A stretch of 6,322 nucleotides of DNA from positions 1-6,322 of the forward strand of contig JADLGU010000314.1 of assembly GCA_020849155.1 (NCBI GenBank), written 5' to 3'. The position numbers and the translations under genes were made by a program. The DNA is from Rhodocyclaceae bacterium. Its GTDB lineage: Bacteria; Pseudomonadota; Gammaproteobacteria; Burkholderiales; Rhodocyclaceae. The stretch's first letter is position 1, and the number at the start of each line of letters is the position of its first letter. Shown here in pieces: positions 1 through 6,063 of the stretch. A model generated the notes under the pieces. That model did no database searches, was not told the origin of the DNA, and saw nothing but the letters and a program-made list of their open reading frames with translations.

Positions 1-2
1 AC

Positions 3-1034
3 CTCGCTCACTTCCCTCGGTCCGCCGGCCAGGGCGCGCGCCTCGCGCCTGCCTTCGCCGAAACTGCGCGCCGTCCTCGCCAGGGCCGCCACCGGCAGGG
101 AAATCCGCCGGCCCAGGAGGTAGGAGAAGGCCAGGGCCAGGGCCAGCACGCCCAGGCCGTAGGCCCCGTGCCGGAGGGCGCTGTGGACGATCCTGCTCTG
201 GATCGGATCGACATCCAAGCCGACCGTGGCCAGCCAGTCCGTACCGCTGACCGGATGAAAACCGTAGATTCGCTCCACCCCATCGGAAGTACGGCCGCGC
301 AGGACCCCGCTGCGCTGTCGCAGCATGGCCTGGGTCAGCGGGTCGTTGAGCCGGCTTTCGCCGACATGCCGGTCGGGATCGCGCGAGCAGGCCAGCACCG
401 TCCCCTCGCTCTTCAGGATCATGGAAATCGGCTTCTCGGGCAGATCCAGGGTGGCGACCAGGGACTGGAAGCGCTCCAGGGGCGCAGCGGCAATGACCAT
501 GCCGGCGGCCCGGCCATCTCCGCCGCGGACCGGATACGCCAGCGGAAACATCCAGAGTCCGCTGGCGCCGTCCTTGACCGGATTGCCCAGCAGCAGCCGG
601 GGCAGGCCGTCGGCCTGGGGCAGCAGGAGCCGGGCTGCCGTCAGCCCTGCCGCCGCCTGCTCCTGCTGGGTGCCGGCAAGGCAGACCACCCGGCCGTCCC
701 GGTCGACCATCGCCAGCCCGGCATACTCGCGGCCGATGGTTTCGGTATCGGCGAAGAGGGATTTGCAGCGCCCCGGATCCAGGCTGCCGACCTCTACACG
801 GCGGGAGATGTCTCCCAGCCTCTGCTCGGTCCTGGCAAAGTAGCCCTGGGCATCGACGGCGGCCACCCTGGCCCAGCGATCGGCATCGCCTCGCGCCCGG
901 TCGAAACCGACCTGGGTTTCCTTAAAAAGATCGTAGACGAATGCCAGCAGGAGGGGCACGACTGCCGCCACCACCAGGAAACTCAGCTGGGTCCCGATGG
1001 GGCGACCCGGGGCAGGGGCTGGGAGATTGGGCAT
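3..1034 (-). CDS. Membrane sensor protein with dCache-like periplasmic domain and HAMP (3' end outside window)
   Basis: The frame stays open from ATG at 1034 down to the left edge, giving 344 residues with no stop, so the protein is truncated by the window. Seen: a short cytoplasmic N-terminus, TM1 at about residues 17-36 (LSFLVVAAVVPLLLAF), an extracytoplasmic region at about 40-286, TM2 at about 290-308, then a HAMP-like start (RRISLPVAALARTA, about 309-344). The periplasmic part carries double-Cache-style elements: GLAMVDRDGRVVC at about 107-118 and YGFHPVSGTDWLATVGLD at about 257-274. Proteins built this way are inner-membrane receptors sensing small ligands, such as amino acids or organic acids. 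The missing C-terminus could be a histidine kinase, a diguanylate cyclase or a chemoreceptor module, and the sequence cannot say which. An in-frame GTG four codons upstream of the ATG is an alternative start. The gene is divergent from the PqqD/ATP-grasp operon, so it may or may not regulate it. Confidence 0.85.
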   Translation of the reverse strand, partial: MPNLPAPAPGRPIGTQLSFLVVAAVVPLLLAFVYDLFKETQVGFDRARGDADRWARVAAVDAQGYFARTEQRLGDISRRVEVGSLDPGRCKSLFADTETIGREYAGLAMVDRDGRVVCLAGTQQEQAAAGLTAARLLLPQADGLPRLLLGNPVKDGASGLWMFPLAYPVRGGDGRAAGMVIAAAPLERFQSLVATLDLPEKPISMILKSEGTVLACSRDPDRHVGESRLNDPLTQAMLRQRSGVLRGRTSDGVERIYGFHPVSGTDWLATVGLDVDPIQSRIVHSALRHGAYGLGVLALALAFSYLLGRRISLPVAALARTARSFGEGRREARALAGGPREVSE

Positions 1035-1054
1035 GCGGCAGCTCACGCCACCGC

Positions 1055-1073
1055 AAGCATATTGTTTATGCTT
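1055..1073. promoter_or_regulatory. Perfect inverted repeat, candidate operator
   Basis: AAGCATA-TTGTT-TATGCTT forms perfect 7-bp arms around a 5-bp spacer, a 19-bp dyad. It lies about 20 bp upstream of the sensor start and about 105 bp upstream of the PqqD-like gene, in the AT-rich part of the divergent region. A dyad of this size fits the binding site of a dimeric regulator. In RNA it would be a weak A/U-rich hairpin with no following U-run, so it is not a good terminator. The regulator is not identifiable. Confidence 0.4.
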
Positions 1074-1152
1074 TCGAGTGGATAGCTTATTGTTATAGAC
1101 ATAAAGCCTTTCGGCATGCGCGTCCGTCCCGCACCAGTTGCCGGCCTACCCG

Positions 1153-1158
1153 CATAAT
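1153..1158 (+). promoter_or_regulatory. Candidate -10 element CATAAT upstream of the PqqD-like gene
   Basis: CATAAT matches the sigma-70 -10 consensus at five of six positions and sits 19 bp before the start codon. This would give a very short untranslated leader just including the ribosome binding site. There is no good -35 hexamer at the expected distance. The extended -10 at 1091-1099 (TG-T-TATAGA) is an alternative with a leader of about 70 nt. Confidence 0.25.
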
Positions 1159-1167
1159 AGCCGCAAC

Positions 1168-1177
1168 GGGAGGAAAC
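1168..1177 (+). promoter_or_regulatory. Strong Shine-Dalgarno site deciding the operon's first start codon
   Basis: GGGAGGAAAC immediately precedes ATG 1178 and contains GGAGG with a short spacer. The reading frame is open far upstream (to about 941), but this site and the onset of PqqD-like protein sequence set the start at 1178 rather than at an upstream ATG. It is the only strong ribosome binding site in the four-gene operon. The next three genes start at ATGA overlaps. Confidence 0.75.
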
Positions 1178-1462
1178 ATGGAACCGCAGCAACCGTCGCA
1201 CCACCGGCAGACAGTGGCCCTGCCCGATCCGGCGACCCTGAAAAGGCTGGCGCTAAGCGACAGCGGTTTCGTTTTCGACCCGGTCAGCGGCAACAGCTTC
1301 ACGGCCAACGGCTCGGGCCTGAGCATCCTGCGGCTGTTGCAGGGCGGCAACACCCTGGACCAGGTGGTGGCGTCGCTCGGCGCCGAATTCGAAGTGACCC
1401 CCTCCCTGGCGGAACGGGACGTCATCGAATTCATCAGCCAACTGCGCAGCGCCTTCAAATGA
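1178..1462 (+). CDS. PqqD-like peptide-binding protein (RRE-type), 94 aa
   Basis: The protein has the layout of the PqqD family: a beta-hairpin (FVFDPVSGNSFTANGSG, residues 31-47), a hydrophobic helix (LSILRLLQGG, 48-57), then a winged-helix part (NTLDQVVASLGAEFEVT, 58-74) and a final helix (DVIEFISQLRSAF, 81-93). PqqD and related RiPP recognition elements bind leader peptides and present them to modifying enzymes. Short stand-alone members also occur in poorly understood systems such as HPr-rel-A. The first 17 residues are polar and Gln/His-rich and probably disordered. The gene heads the operon and its stop overlaps the ATP-grasp start (ATGA), which suggests stoichiometric production. It is not a PQQ biosynthesis gene by context, since no pqqA, pqqB, pqqC or pqqE is nearby. 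The partner peptide is unknown; see the decarboxylase N-terminus for a candidate. Confidence 0.8.
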   Translation: MEPQQPSHHRQTVALPDPATLKRLALSDSGFVFDPVSGNSFTANGSGLSILRLLQGGNTLDQVVASLGAEFEVTPSLAERDVIEFISQLRSAFK

Positions 1463-2532
1463 CCGCCTCCTGTCTCAGCGTGGCCATCACCGGCATGAAC
1501 GCCGTGCCGGACAACCCTGGCGCCGGACTGGCGGTGGCGCGCTGCCTGCGCGAGGCGCATGGCCAGGAGATCCGGATCGTCGGGCTCGGCTACGACGCGC
1601 TCGATCCGGGCCTGCACCGGCGCGAATACTGCGACAGCGTCCACCTGCTGTCCTATCCGGGCAGCGGCGCGCAGGCCCTGCTGGCGCGCCTGCTGGAAAT
1701 CCACGAAGCCGAACCGATCGATTTGCTGCTGCCCTGCCTCGATTCCGAATTGCCCTTGCTGGTCGGCCTGGTCCCGGATCTGGCCGAGCGGGGGGTGCGC
1801 ACCTATCTCCCCAGCGCCGAGCAGCTTGCGATGAGAGCCAAGGACAGGCTGGCGGAGCTGGCCCGGGAGGCCGGCGTCGCCATGCCGGAAACCCTCGCCA
1901 TCGCCCAGGCGGATTTCTTCCGCGCCGCCGAGCGCGAGGAGTGGCGCTATCCGCTGGTGGTCAAGGGCGTCTTCCACGACGCCCGCATCGCCCGCAACCG
2001 GGACGAGGCGGAGCAGGCCTTCCGCGCCATCGCCGCCGAATGGGGCCTGCCGGTGCTGGTGCAGCGGCGCATCGTCGGCGAGGAGTGCAACCTGGCCGGG
2101 ATCGGCGACGGCCGCGGCGCCCTGCTGGGCGAAGTCATGATGAAGAAGCGCGCGGTCACCGGCCGCGGCAAGGCCTGGGCCGGCATCTCGATCCACGACG
2201 AGGCGCTGTCGGACATCGCCCGCCGCCTGGTCGCGGCGCTGAAATGGCGGGGGCCGATCGAGATCGAGATGATCCGCGACAGCCAGGGCGAATACCAGCT
2301 GATCGAGATCAACCCGCGCTTCCCGGCCTGGATCTACCTGTCGCAGGGCGTCGGGCGCAACCTGCCGGACCTGCTGCTGGCGCTCGCCCTGGACCGGCCG
2401 CCGCCGCCACTCGCCCCGCCCGCGCCAGGCCTGCTGTTCATCCGTTACGCGGAGGAAACCCTGGTGCCCCTCGCCGCCTTCGAGCGGCTGATGATCGAAG
2501 GACAACTTCTCGGCGATACGTCAAGCAAATGA
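1459..2532 (+). CDS. ATP-grasp family ligase, 357 aa
   Basis: The start at ATGA overlapping the previous stop is supported by an immediate Rossmann-like pre-ATP-grasp strand (LSVAITGMNAVPDNPGAG, residues 6-23). A second such region is IDLLLPCLDSELPLL (87-101). The ATP-grasp fold follows: YPLVVKGVF with K169 as the likely nucleotide-binding lysine, VLVQRRIVGEECNLAGI (199-215) with the hinge/adenine-binding glutamates, MMKKRAVTGRGKAWAG (227-242), and the Mg-binding stretch IEIEMI...YQLIEINPRFP, in which E270, E283 and N285 are the expected ligands. These features resemble the carbamoyl-phosphate synthetase / carboxylate-amine ligase branch. The family activates a carboxylate as acyl phosphate and joins it to an amine or another nucleophile. 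Substrates cannot be read from the sequence. Next to a PqqD-like protein, it may act on a peptide, or it may condense amino acids. The C-terminal 45 residues are proline-rich, then lead into a short helical tail. Confidence 0.85.
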   Translation: MTASCLSVAITGMNAVPDNPGAGLAVARCLREAHGQEIRIVGLGYDALDPGLHRREYCDSVHLLSYPGSGAQALLARLLEIHEAEPIDLLLPCLDSELPLLVGLVPDLAERGVRTYLPSAEQLAMRAKDRLAELAREAGVAMPETLAIAQADFFRAAEREEWRYPLVVKGVFHDARIARNRDEAEQAFRAIAAEWGLPVLVQRRIVGEECNLAGIGDGRGALLGEVMMKKRAVTGRGKAWAGISIHDEALSDIARRLVAALKWRGPIEIEMIRDSQGEYQLIEINPRFPAWIYLSQGVGRNLPDLLLALALDRPPPPLAPPAPGLLFIRYAEETLVPLAAFERLMIEGQLLGDTSSK

Positions 2533-3917
2533 ACGCACGCAAGCCCTGGATCAAGCCCGTCCTCACCGCCCACAAGCCGGGCGGCATGAACAAGTTCGGC
2601 CCGGCGCGGCCGCAGCTCCATCAAGCGGCATTCGACGGAGCGGCCCTCGAACCGCTGTTGGCGCAGTTTGGTTCGCCGCTGTTCGTCGTTTCCGAGAAGC
2701 GGCTGCGGGAAAACGCCCGCCAGCTGCGGCGCGCCTTCTCCACCCGCTGGCCGAAAGTCCGCCACGGCTGGTCCTACAAGACCCACGGCATGGGCGCCGT
2801 CTGCAATGCGCTGCACCAGGAGGGCGCCTGGGCCGAAGTGGTCTCCGAGCTCGAGTACCGCAAGGCGCGGGCCCTCGGAGTGCCGGGCTCCCGCATCATT
2901 TTCAACGGTCCCTGGAAGCCCGACGCCATCCTCGAACAGGCGATGGCCGAGGGGGCGGCCATCCATCTCGACCATCTCGACGAACTGTACGCGGCCGAAG
3001 CCATCGCCCGCCGCCTCGGCCGCAAGGTGCCGGTCGGCCTGCGCCTGAATTTCGACACCGGGTACAGCGAGCCCTGGAGCCGCTTCGGCTTCAATCTGGA
3101 GACCGGTGCCGCCATGGACGCCGTGCGCCGGATCGGCGCCAGCGAATGGCTGCAGCTCAACGGCCTGCACAGCCATATCGGCACCTTCGTGCTGGATGTC
3201 CGCGCCTACGCCCAGCAGGCCCGCATCATGGCCGGCTTCATGGATGCCGCCGAGCGCGAGATCGACTGCCGCATCGACTACTTGGACATCGGCGGCGGCT
3301 TCGCTTCGCGCAATGCCCTGCAGGGCATCTACTTGCCGCCCGACCAGGTGGTGCCCGGCTTCGACCAGTATGCCGAGGCCATCACCGAGGCGCTGACCGA
3401 GGCCACCCGCGCCCGCAGCGGCCAGGGCAAGCCGCTGCCGGTGCTGGTGCTGGAAACCGGGCGGGCGGTGGTCGACGACGCCGAGGTCCTGCTGACCCGC
3501 GTGGTCGGCGGCAAGCACCTGCCGGATGGCCGTCGCGCCGCCATACTCGATGCCGGCGTCAACCTGCTGTTCACCGCCTACTGGTACAACCACGACGTGC
3601 GTCCGCTGCGGGCCAACGCCGGGATGGCGGAAGAAACCGTGCTGTTCGGTCCGTTGTGCATGAACATCGACCAGCTGCGGGCCTCGGTGATGCTGCCGCC
3701 GCTGCAGGTCGGCGAGGCGCTCTGCATCTCGCCGGTCGGCGCTTACAACAACACCCAGTGGTTGCAGTTCATCCATGCCCGGCCGGCCGTGGTGATGATC
3801 ATGCAGGACGGCCGCATCGAAACCATCCGGACGGCCGAATCGCTGGCGTCCCTGTCCGGGCCGGAATGCCTGCCAGCCGAATTGCAGACCCCCTTTCCGG
3901 AGCCCTCCGCACGATGA
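2529..3917 (+). CDS. Fold-type III PLP decarboxylase (LysA/ODC superfamily) with leader-like N-terminus, 462 aa
   Basis: An alanine-racemase-like barrel followed by the C-terminal beta domain of diaminopimelate/ornithine/arginine decarboxylases. Visible motifs: SYKTHG with K84 as the PLP lysine, LHSHIGT (213-219), DIGGGF (253-258) for phosphate binding, LETGRAVV (308-315, a variant of EPGR), GPLCMNID (374-381) with C377 as the likely catalytic cysteine from the second subunit, and VGAYNNTQW (403-411) with the PLP-stacking tyrosine Y406. The active site is therefore intact. The barrel appears to begin near residue 36. Before it come about 24 residues containing WIKPVL and GGMNKFG that resemble a RiPP leader. 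An internal ATG at residue 20 could be an alternative start, but the ATGA overlap favours the long form. The pathway partners are not those of lysine synthesis, so the substrate is probably not meso-diaminopimelate. A decarboxylated amino acid or amidino amine is plausible. Translation is coupled to the ATP-grasp gene. Confidence 0.85.
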   Translation: MNARKPWIKPVLTAHKPGGMNKFGPARPQLHQAAFDGAALEPLLAQFGSPLFVVSEKRLRENARQLRRAFSTRWPKVRHGWSYKTHGMGAVCNALHQEGAWAEVVSELEYRKARALGVPGSRIIFNGPWKPDAILEQAMAEGAAIHLDHLDELYAAEAIARRLGRKVPVGLRLNFDTGYSEPWSRFGFNLETGAAMDAVRRIGASEWLQLNGLHSHIGTFVLDVRAYAQQARIMAGFMDAAEREIDCRIDYLDIGGGFASRNALQGIYLPPDQVVPGFDQYAEAITEALTEATRARSGQGKPLPVLVLETGRAVVDDAEVLLTRVVGGKHLPDGRRAAILDAGVNLLFTAYWYNHDVRPLRANAGMAEETVLFGPLCMNIDQLRASVMLPPLQVGEALCISPVGAYNNTQWLQFIHARPAVVMIMQDGRIETIRTAESLASLSGPECLPAELQTPFPEPSAR

Positions 3918-6046
3918 GCCAGGCCATGCCACCCTGGCCCGCCCTGGTCCGCTTCGGGCGTTCCCTCGCCAAGGCCTATGCCGCGGTGTTCTTCTGCAGC
4001 TCGGCGCGCGTCGGCGTCTGGTTCGCCGCGGCGACCCTGGCCACACCGGGCGCGGCACTGGGCGGACTGGGCGGATTGCTCGCCGCCGCGCTATGGGCGC
4101 GGGTCTTCCAGCTGCCCGGCCGCGGCCGCCTGCACCTAGTGAACGGCCTGCTGAGCGGTCTGGTCGTCGGCGGCCTGCATGCCATTGACGCCGGCCTCTT
4201 CCTATGGGTCGCCCTGGCCAGCCTGCTGTCTACCCTGCTGAGCCATTGGCTGGCCGGCCTGCTCTGGAAGACCGCCCGCCTGCCGATGCTCAGCCTGCCG
4301 TTCGTCCTGGCCTGCTGGCCGGTGTTTCTGGCCTGGCAGGTGCATGCACCCGCCGCCCTGCCGCTGAGCGCCCTGGCCAACGCCTCCCCCTGGTCCGCCT
4401 GGCCCTGGCTCGACCAATTTTGGATATCCCTGGGCTGGCTGCTGATGGTGCCGTATCCCTTGAGCGGTGCCATGGTATTCGTCGGAATCCTGGCCGCTTC
4501 CCGCTACCTCGCCCTGCTGACCGTGGCCGGCTATGTCTGCGGCACCTTCGTCACTCAACTCCTCGGCGGCGGCAGCGACACCCCGTTCGCTTTCAACTAC
4601 TCGCTCGCCGCCATGGCGTTGGGCGGCTTCTTCGCCGTCCCCGGACGTGCCAGCTTTCTGGTGGCCATGGCGGGCAGCGCCCTGGCGGCCTGGCTGGCGA
4701 TGGCTTTGAGCATGCTGCTGCATCCGCTGCACCTGCCCTTGCTGACCGCGCCCTTTCTGGCTGTCGCCTACCTCGTGCTCGGCAGCCTGGGCGCCCGACT
4801 GAATGCCAGCCGTCCGCTGCTCACCCTGGAGCAGCCGGCCATGCCCGAGCTCAATTACGAGCGCGCCCAGCTGGCCGAGGCGCGCGGCGGCGCGGCGGAC
4901 AGCCTGGCCCTGCGGCCGCCCTTCCACGGCGAATGGCGGGTCACCCAGGCCTTCCATGGCCCGCACACCCACAAACCGCCCTGGCAGCACGCGCTGGACT
5001 TCGACATTGCCGAGAACATGCAAGGCCATGGCGGCAGCGGCGCCCTGCGCGAGGACTACTACTGCTTCGGCGCACCCATCCTGGCCCCGATCGCCGGCCA
5101 GGTGGTCCGTTTGCGGGACGACCTGCCGGACGTCCAGCCGGGCCAGCCGGACACGACCCATAGCTGGGGCAATTTCATCCTGCTGCGCAAGGATGGCCAG
5201 CACGTCCTGCTCGCCCATCTGAAGCGCAGCAGCGCCAAGGTGCGGATCGGCGAATGGGTCCTGGCAGGGCAGCCGATCGCCGCTTGCGGCAGTTCCGGGC
5301 GCTCGCCCACCCCGCATCTGCACCTGCAGGCCCAGGGCGACGACGAACTGGGCAGCCCGACCCAGCCCTTCCACCTGACCCAGGTGCTGGTACGGCGCGC
5401 CCAGATGCGGGAGTTCCGGCTCTTCCACCTGCCTGAGCCAGAGGAGTCGCTCAGTTCGGCCTTGAGCGACGAGCGCCTGGCGGAGGCCATGCGCTTGCCG
5501 CGCGACCGGACGCTCGTTTACCGTTTTCAGGGCCCGGATGGCCGTGCCCAATCATTCCATCTGCGCGCCAAGCTGACCCTGCTCGGTCAGTCGCGGCTGG
5601 AAAGCGCCACCGGCGCCTCGGCAGCCTACGAAGAGACCGCCGCCGTGGTCGGCTACTACGACCGCAACCTGCAAACCGACAGGATGCTCGATCTGTGGCT
5701 ACTGGCCGTCGGCCTGACCCCGTTTTCAGCCGTCGCCGACCGCTGGCAAGACCGCCCTCCCGCCCGCCTGCTGCCGTTGTCCCTTGGACAACGCCTGCTC
5801 TGCGCCCTGCTCCACCCGCTCGGCCTCAGCTGCGAGAGCACGTACCAGCGGCGCTGGGACGAGGCGAACGGCGCCTGGCTGCAGGAGGGCCGGCACCTGC
5901 TCACGCCGGCGCCCGGACTCCGCTGGCGCTGCGAAAGCCAGGCCTGGATCGTGCCGGGCATCGGCGTGCAGCGTCTGCGCCTGGAGCTTCCCGGCGGCAG
6001 CTGGCAGGCCGAACTCGAAGTCGCCATTCCGGCGCTTGCGCCATGA
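3914..6046 (+). CDS. Urea-transporter-like membrane domain fused to M23 peptidase domain, 710 aa
   Basis: The start is the third consecutive ATGA overlap. Residues about 20-295 are very hydrophobic and show the two-fold repeat of the UT urea channel family: NGLLSGLVVGG (77-87) and LPMLSLPF (123-130) in the first half, FNYSLAAMALGG (227-238) and LPLLTAPF (274-281) in the second. The LPxxTxPF pair is the family signature. Residues about 335-480 form an M23/LytM metallopeptidase domain: HALDFD (H359, D362 as metal ligands, spaced HxxD rather than HxxxD), APILAPIAGQVV (387-398), WGNFILLRKDGQHVLLAHL (418-436), VLAGQPIAACGSSG and PHLHLQ (H468, H470). M23 enzymes cleave glycine- or crosslink-type peptide bonds in the envelope, so this part should be periplasmic. 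Residues about 497-710 match nothing I recognise; they are mixed, non-membrane, and look strand-rich near the end. The fusion suggests that small-molecule passage and peptide or wall processing are linked. Substrate and direction are unknown. Confidence 0.85.
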   Translation: MSQAMPPWPALVRFGRSLAKAYAAVFFCSSARVGVWFAAATLATPGAALGGLGGLLAAALWARVFQLPGRGRLHLVNGLLSGLVVGGLHAIDAGLFLWVALASLLSTLLSHWLAGLLWKTARLPMLSLPFVLACWPVFLAWQVHAPAALPLSALANASPWSAWPWLDQFWISLGWLLMVPYPLSGAMVFVGILAASRYLALLTVAGYVCGTFVTQLLGGGSDTPFAFNYSLAAMALGGFFAVPGRASFLVAMAGSALAAWLAMALSMLLHPLHLPLLTAPFLAVAYLVLGSLGARLNASRPLLTLEQPAMPELNYERAQLAEARGGAADSLALRPPFHGEWRVTQAFHGPHTHKPPWQHALDFDIAENMQGHGGSGALREDYYCFGAPILAPIAGQVVRLRDDLPDVQPGQPDTTHSWGNFILLRKDGQHVLLAHLKRSSAKVRIGEWVLAGQPIAACGSSGRSPTPHLHLQAQGDDELGSPTQPFHLTQVLVRRAQMREFRLFHLPEPEESLSSALSDERLAEAMRLPRDRTLVYRFQGPDGRAQSFHLRAKLTLLGQSRLESATGASAAYEETAAVVGYYDRNLQTDRMLDLWLLAVGLTPFSAVADRWQDRPPARLLPLSLGQRLLCALLHPLGLSCESTYQRRWDEANGAWLQEGRHLLTPAPGLRWRCESQAWIVPGIGVQRLRLELPGGSWQAELEVAIPALAP

Positions 6047-6063
6047 ACGCCTTGCGGTACGAT
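6036..6063 (+). promoter_or_regulatory. Weak candidate promoter for the TPR gene
   Basis: TTGCGC (6036-6041) and TACGAT (6058-6063) are 16 bp apart. TACGAT matches four of six -10 positions and the -35 keeps only TTG. The pair overlaps the end of the fusion gene and would begin transcription just before the ribosome binding site of the TPR gene. Read-through from the operon is an equally good explanation for expression of that gene. Confidence 0.25.

Larger units (their letters stand above)
1035..1177. promoter_or_regulatory. Divergent intergenic region, likely holding promoters for both directions
   Basis: This region of about 143 bp separates the leftward sensor gene from the rightward operon. 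Its middle part (about 1055-1112) is clearly richer in A/T than the surrounding coding DNA, as expected of a promoter region. Candidate -10 elements are TATAGA at 1094-1099, preceded by TG (extended -10 style), and CATAAT at 1153-1158, both on the plus strand. TATAAC (complement of 1092-1097) is a candidate on the minus strand. None has a convincing -35 hexamer at 16-18 bp, so individual promoters are uncertain and an activator or alternative sigma factor is possible. No RNA gene or ORF of note is seen here. Confidence 0.5.

Noticed and set aside
168..1085. Plus-strand open frame of 305 codons opposite the sensor
   Set aside because: The minus strand in this interval gives a coherent TM-Cache-TM-HAMP protein. 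The plus-strand translation has no recognisable features.
1106..1115. GCC-TTTC-GGC mini hairpin
   Set aside because: A 3-bp stem is too short to mean anything and there is no U-run.
941..1177. Upstream extension of the PqqD-like frame
   Set aside because: The extra N-terminal sequence is unlike protein and crosses the AT-rich promoter region. A strong ribosome binding site precedes ATG 1178.
1178..1462. Assignment as PQQ biosynthesis pqqD
   Set aside because: No pqqA, pqqB, pqqC or pqqE is present, and the neighbours are an ATP-grasp enzyme and a decarboxylase.
1093..2505. Long minus-strand open frame opposite the PqqD-like and ATP-grasp genes
   Set aside because: Its translation is rich in Gln, Arg, Gly and His, without domain motifs, while the plus strand encodes recognisable families in the same DNA. 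It is a shadow caused by high GC.
2529..3917. Assignment as lysA, housekeeping diaminopimelate decarboxylase
   Set aside because: The motifs are divergent, there is an extra N-terminal segment, and the operon context is unrelated to lysine synthesis.
2445..4058. Long minus-strand open frame opposite the decarboxylase
   Set aside because: Low-complexity Gly/His/Gln-rich translation, no start context, and the plus strand carries intact PLP-enzyme motifs.
4202..5551. Long minus-strand open frame opposite the UT-M23 gene
   Set aside because: Same shadow pattern. The plus-strand frame has UT and M23 signatures throughout.
3914..6046. Urea utilisation locus
   Set aside because: Only the UT domain points to urea. 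No urease, urea carboxylase or amidase genes are in the window.
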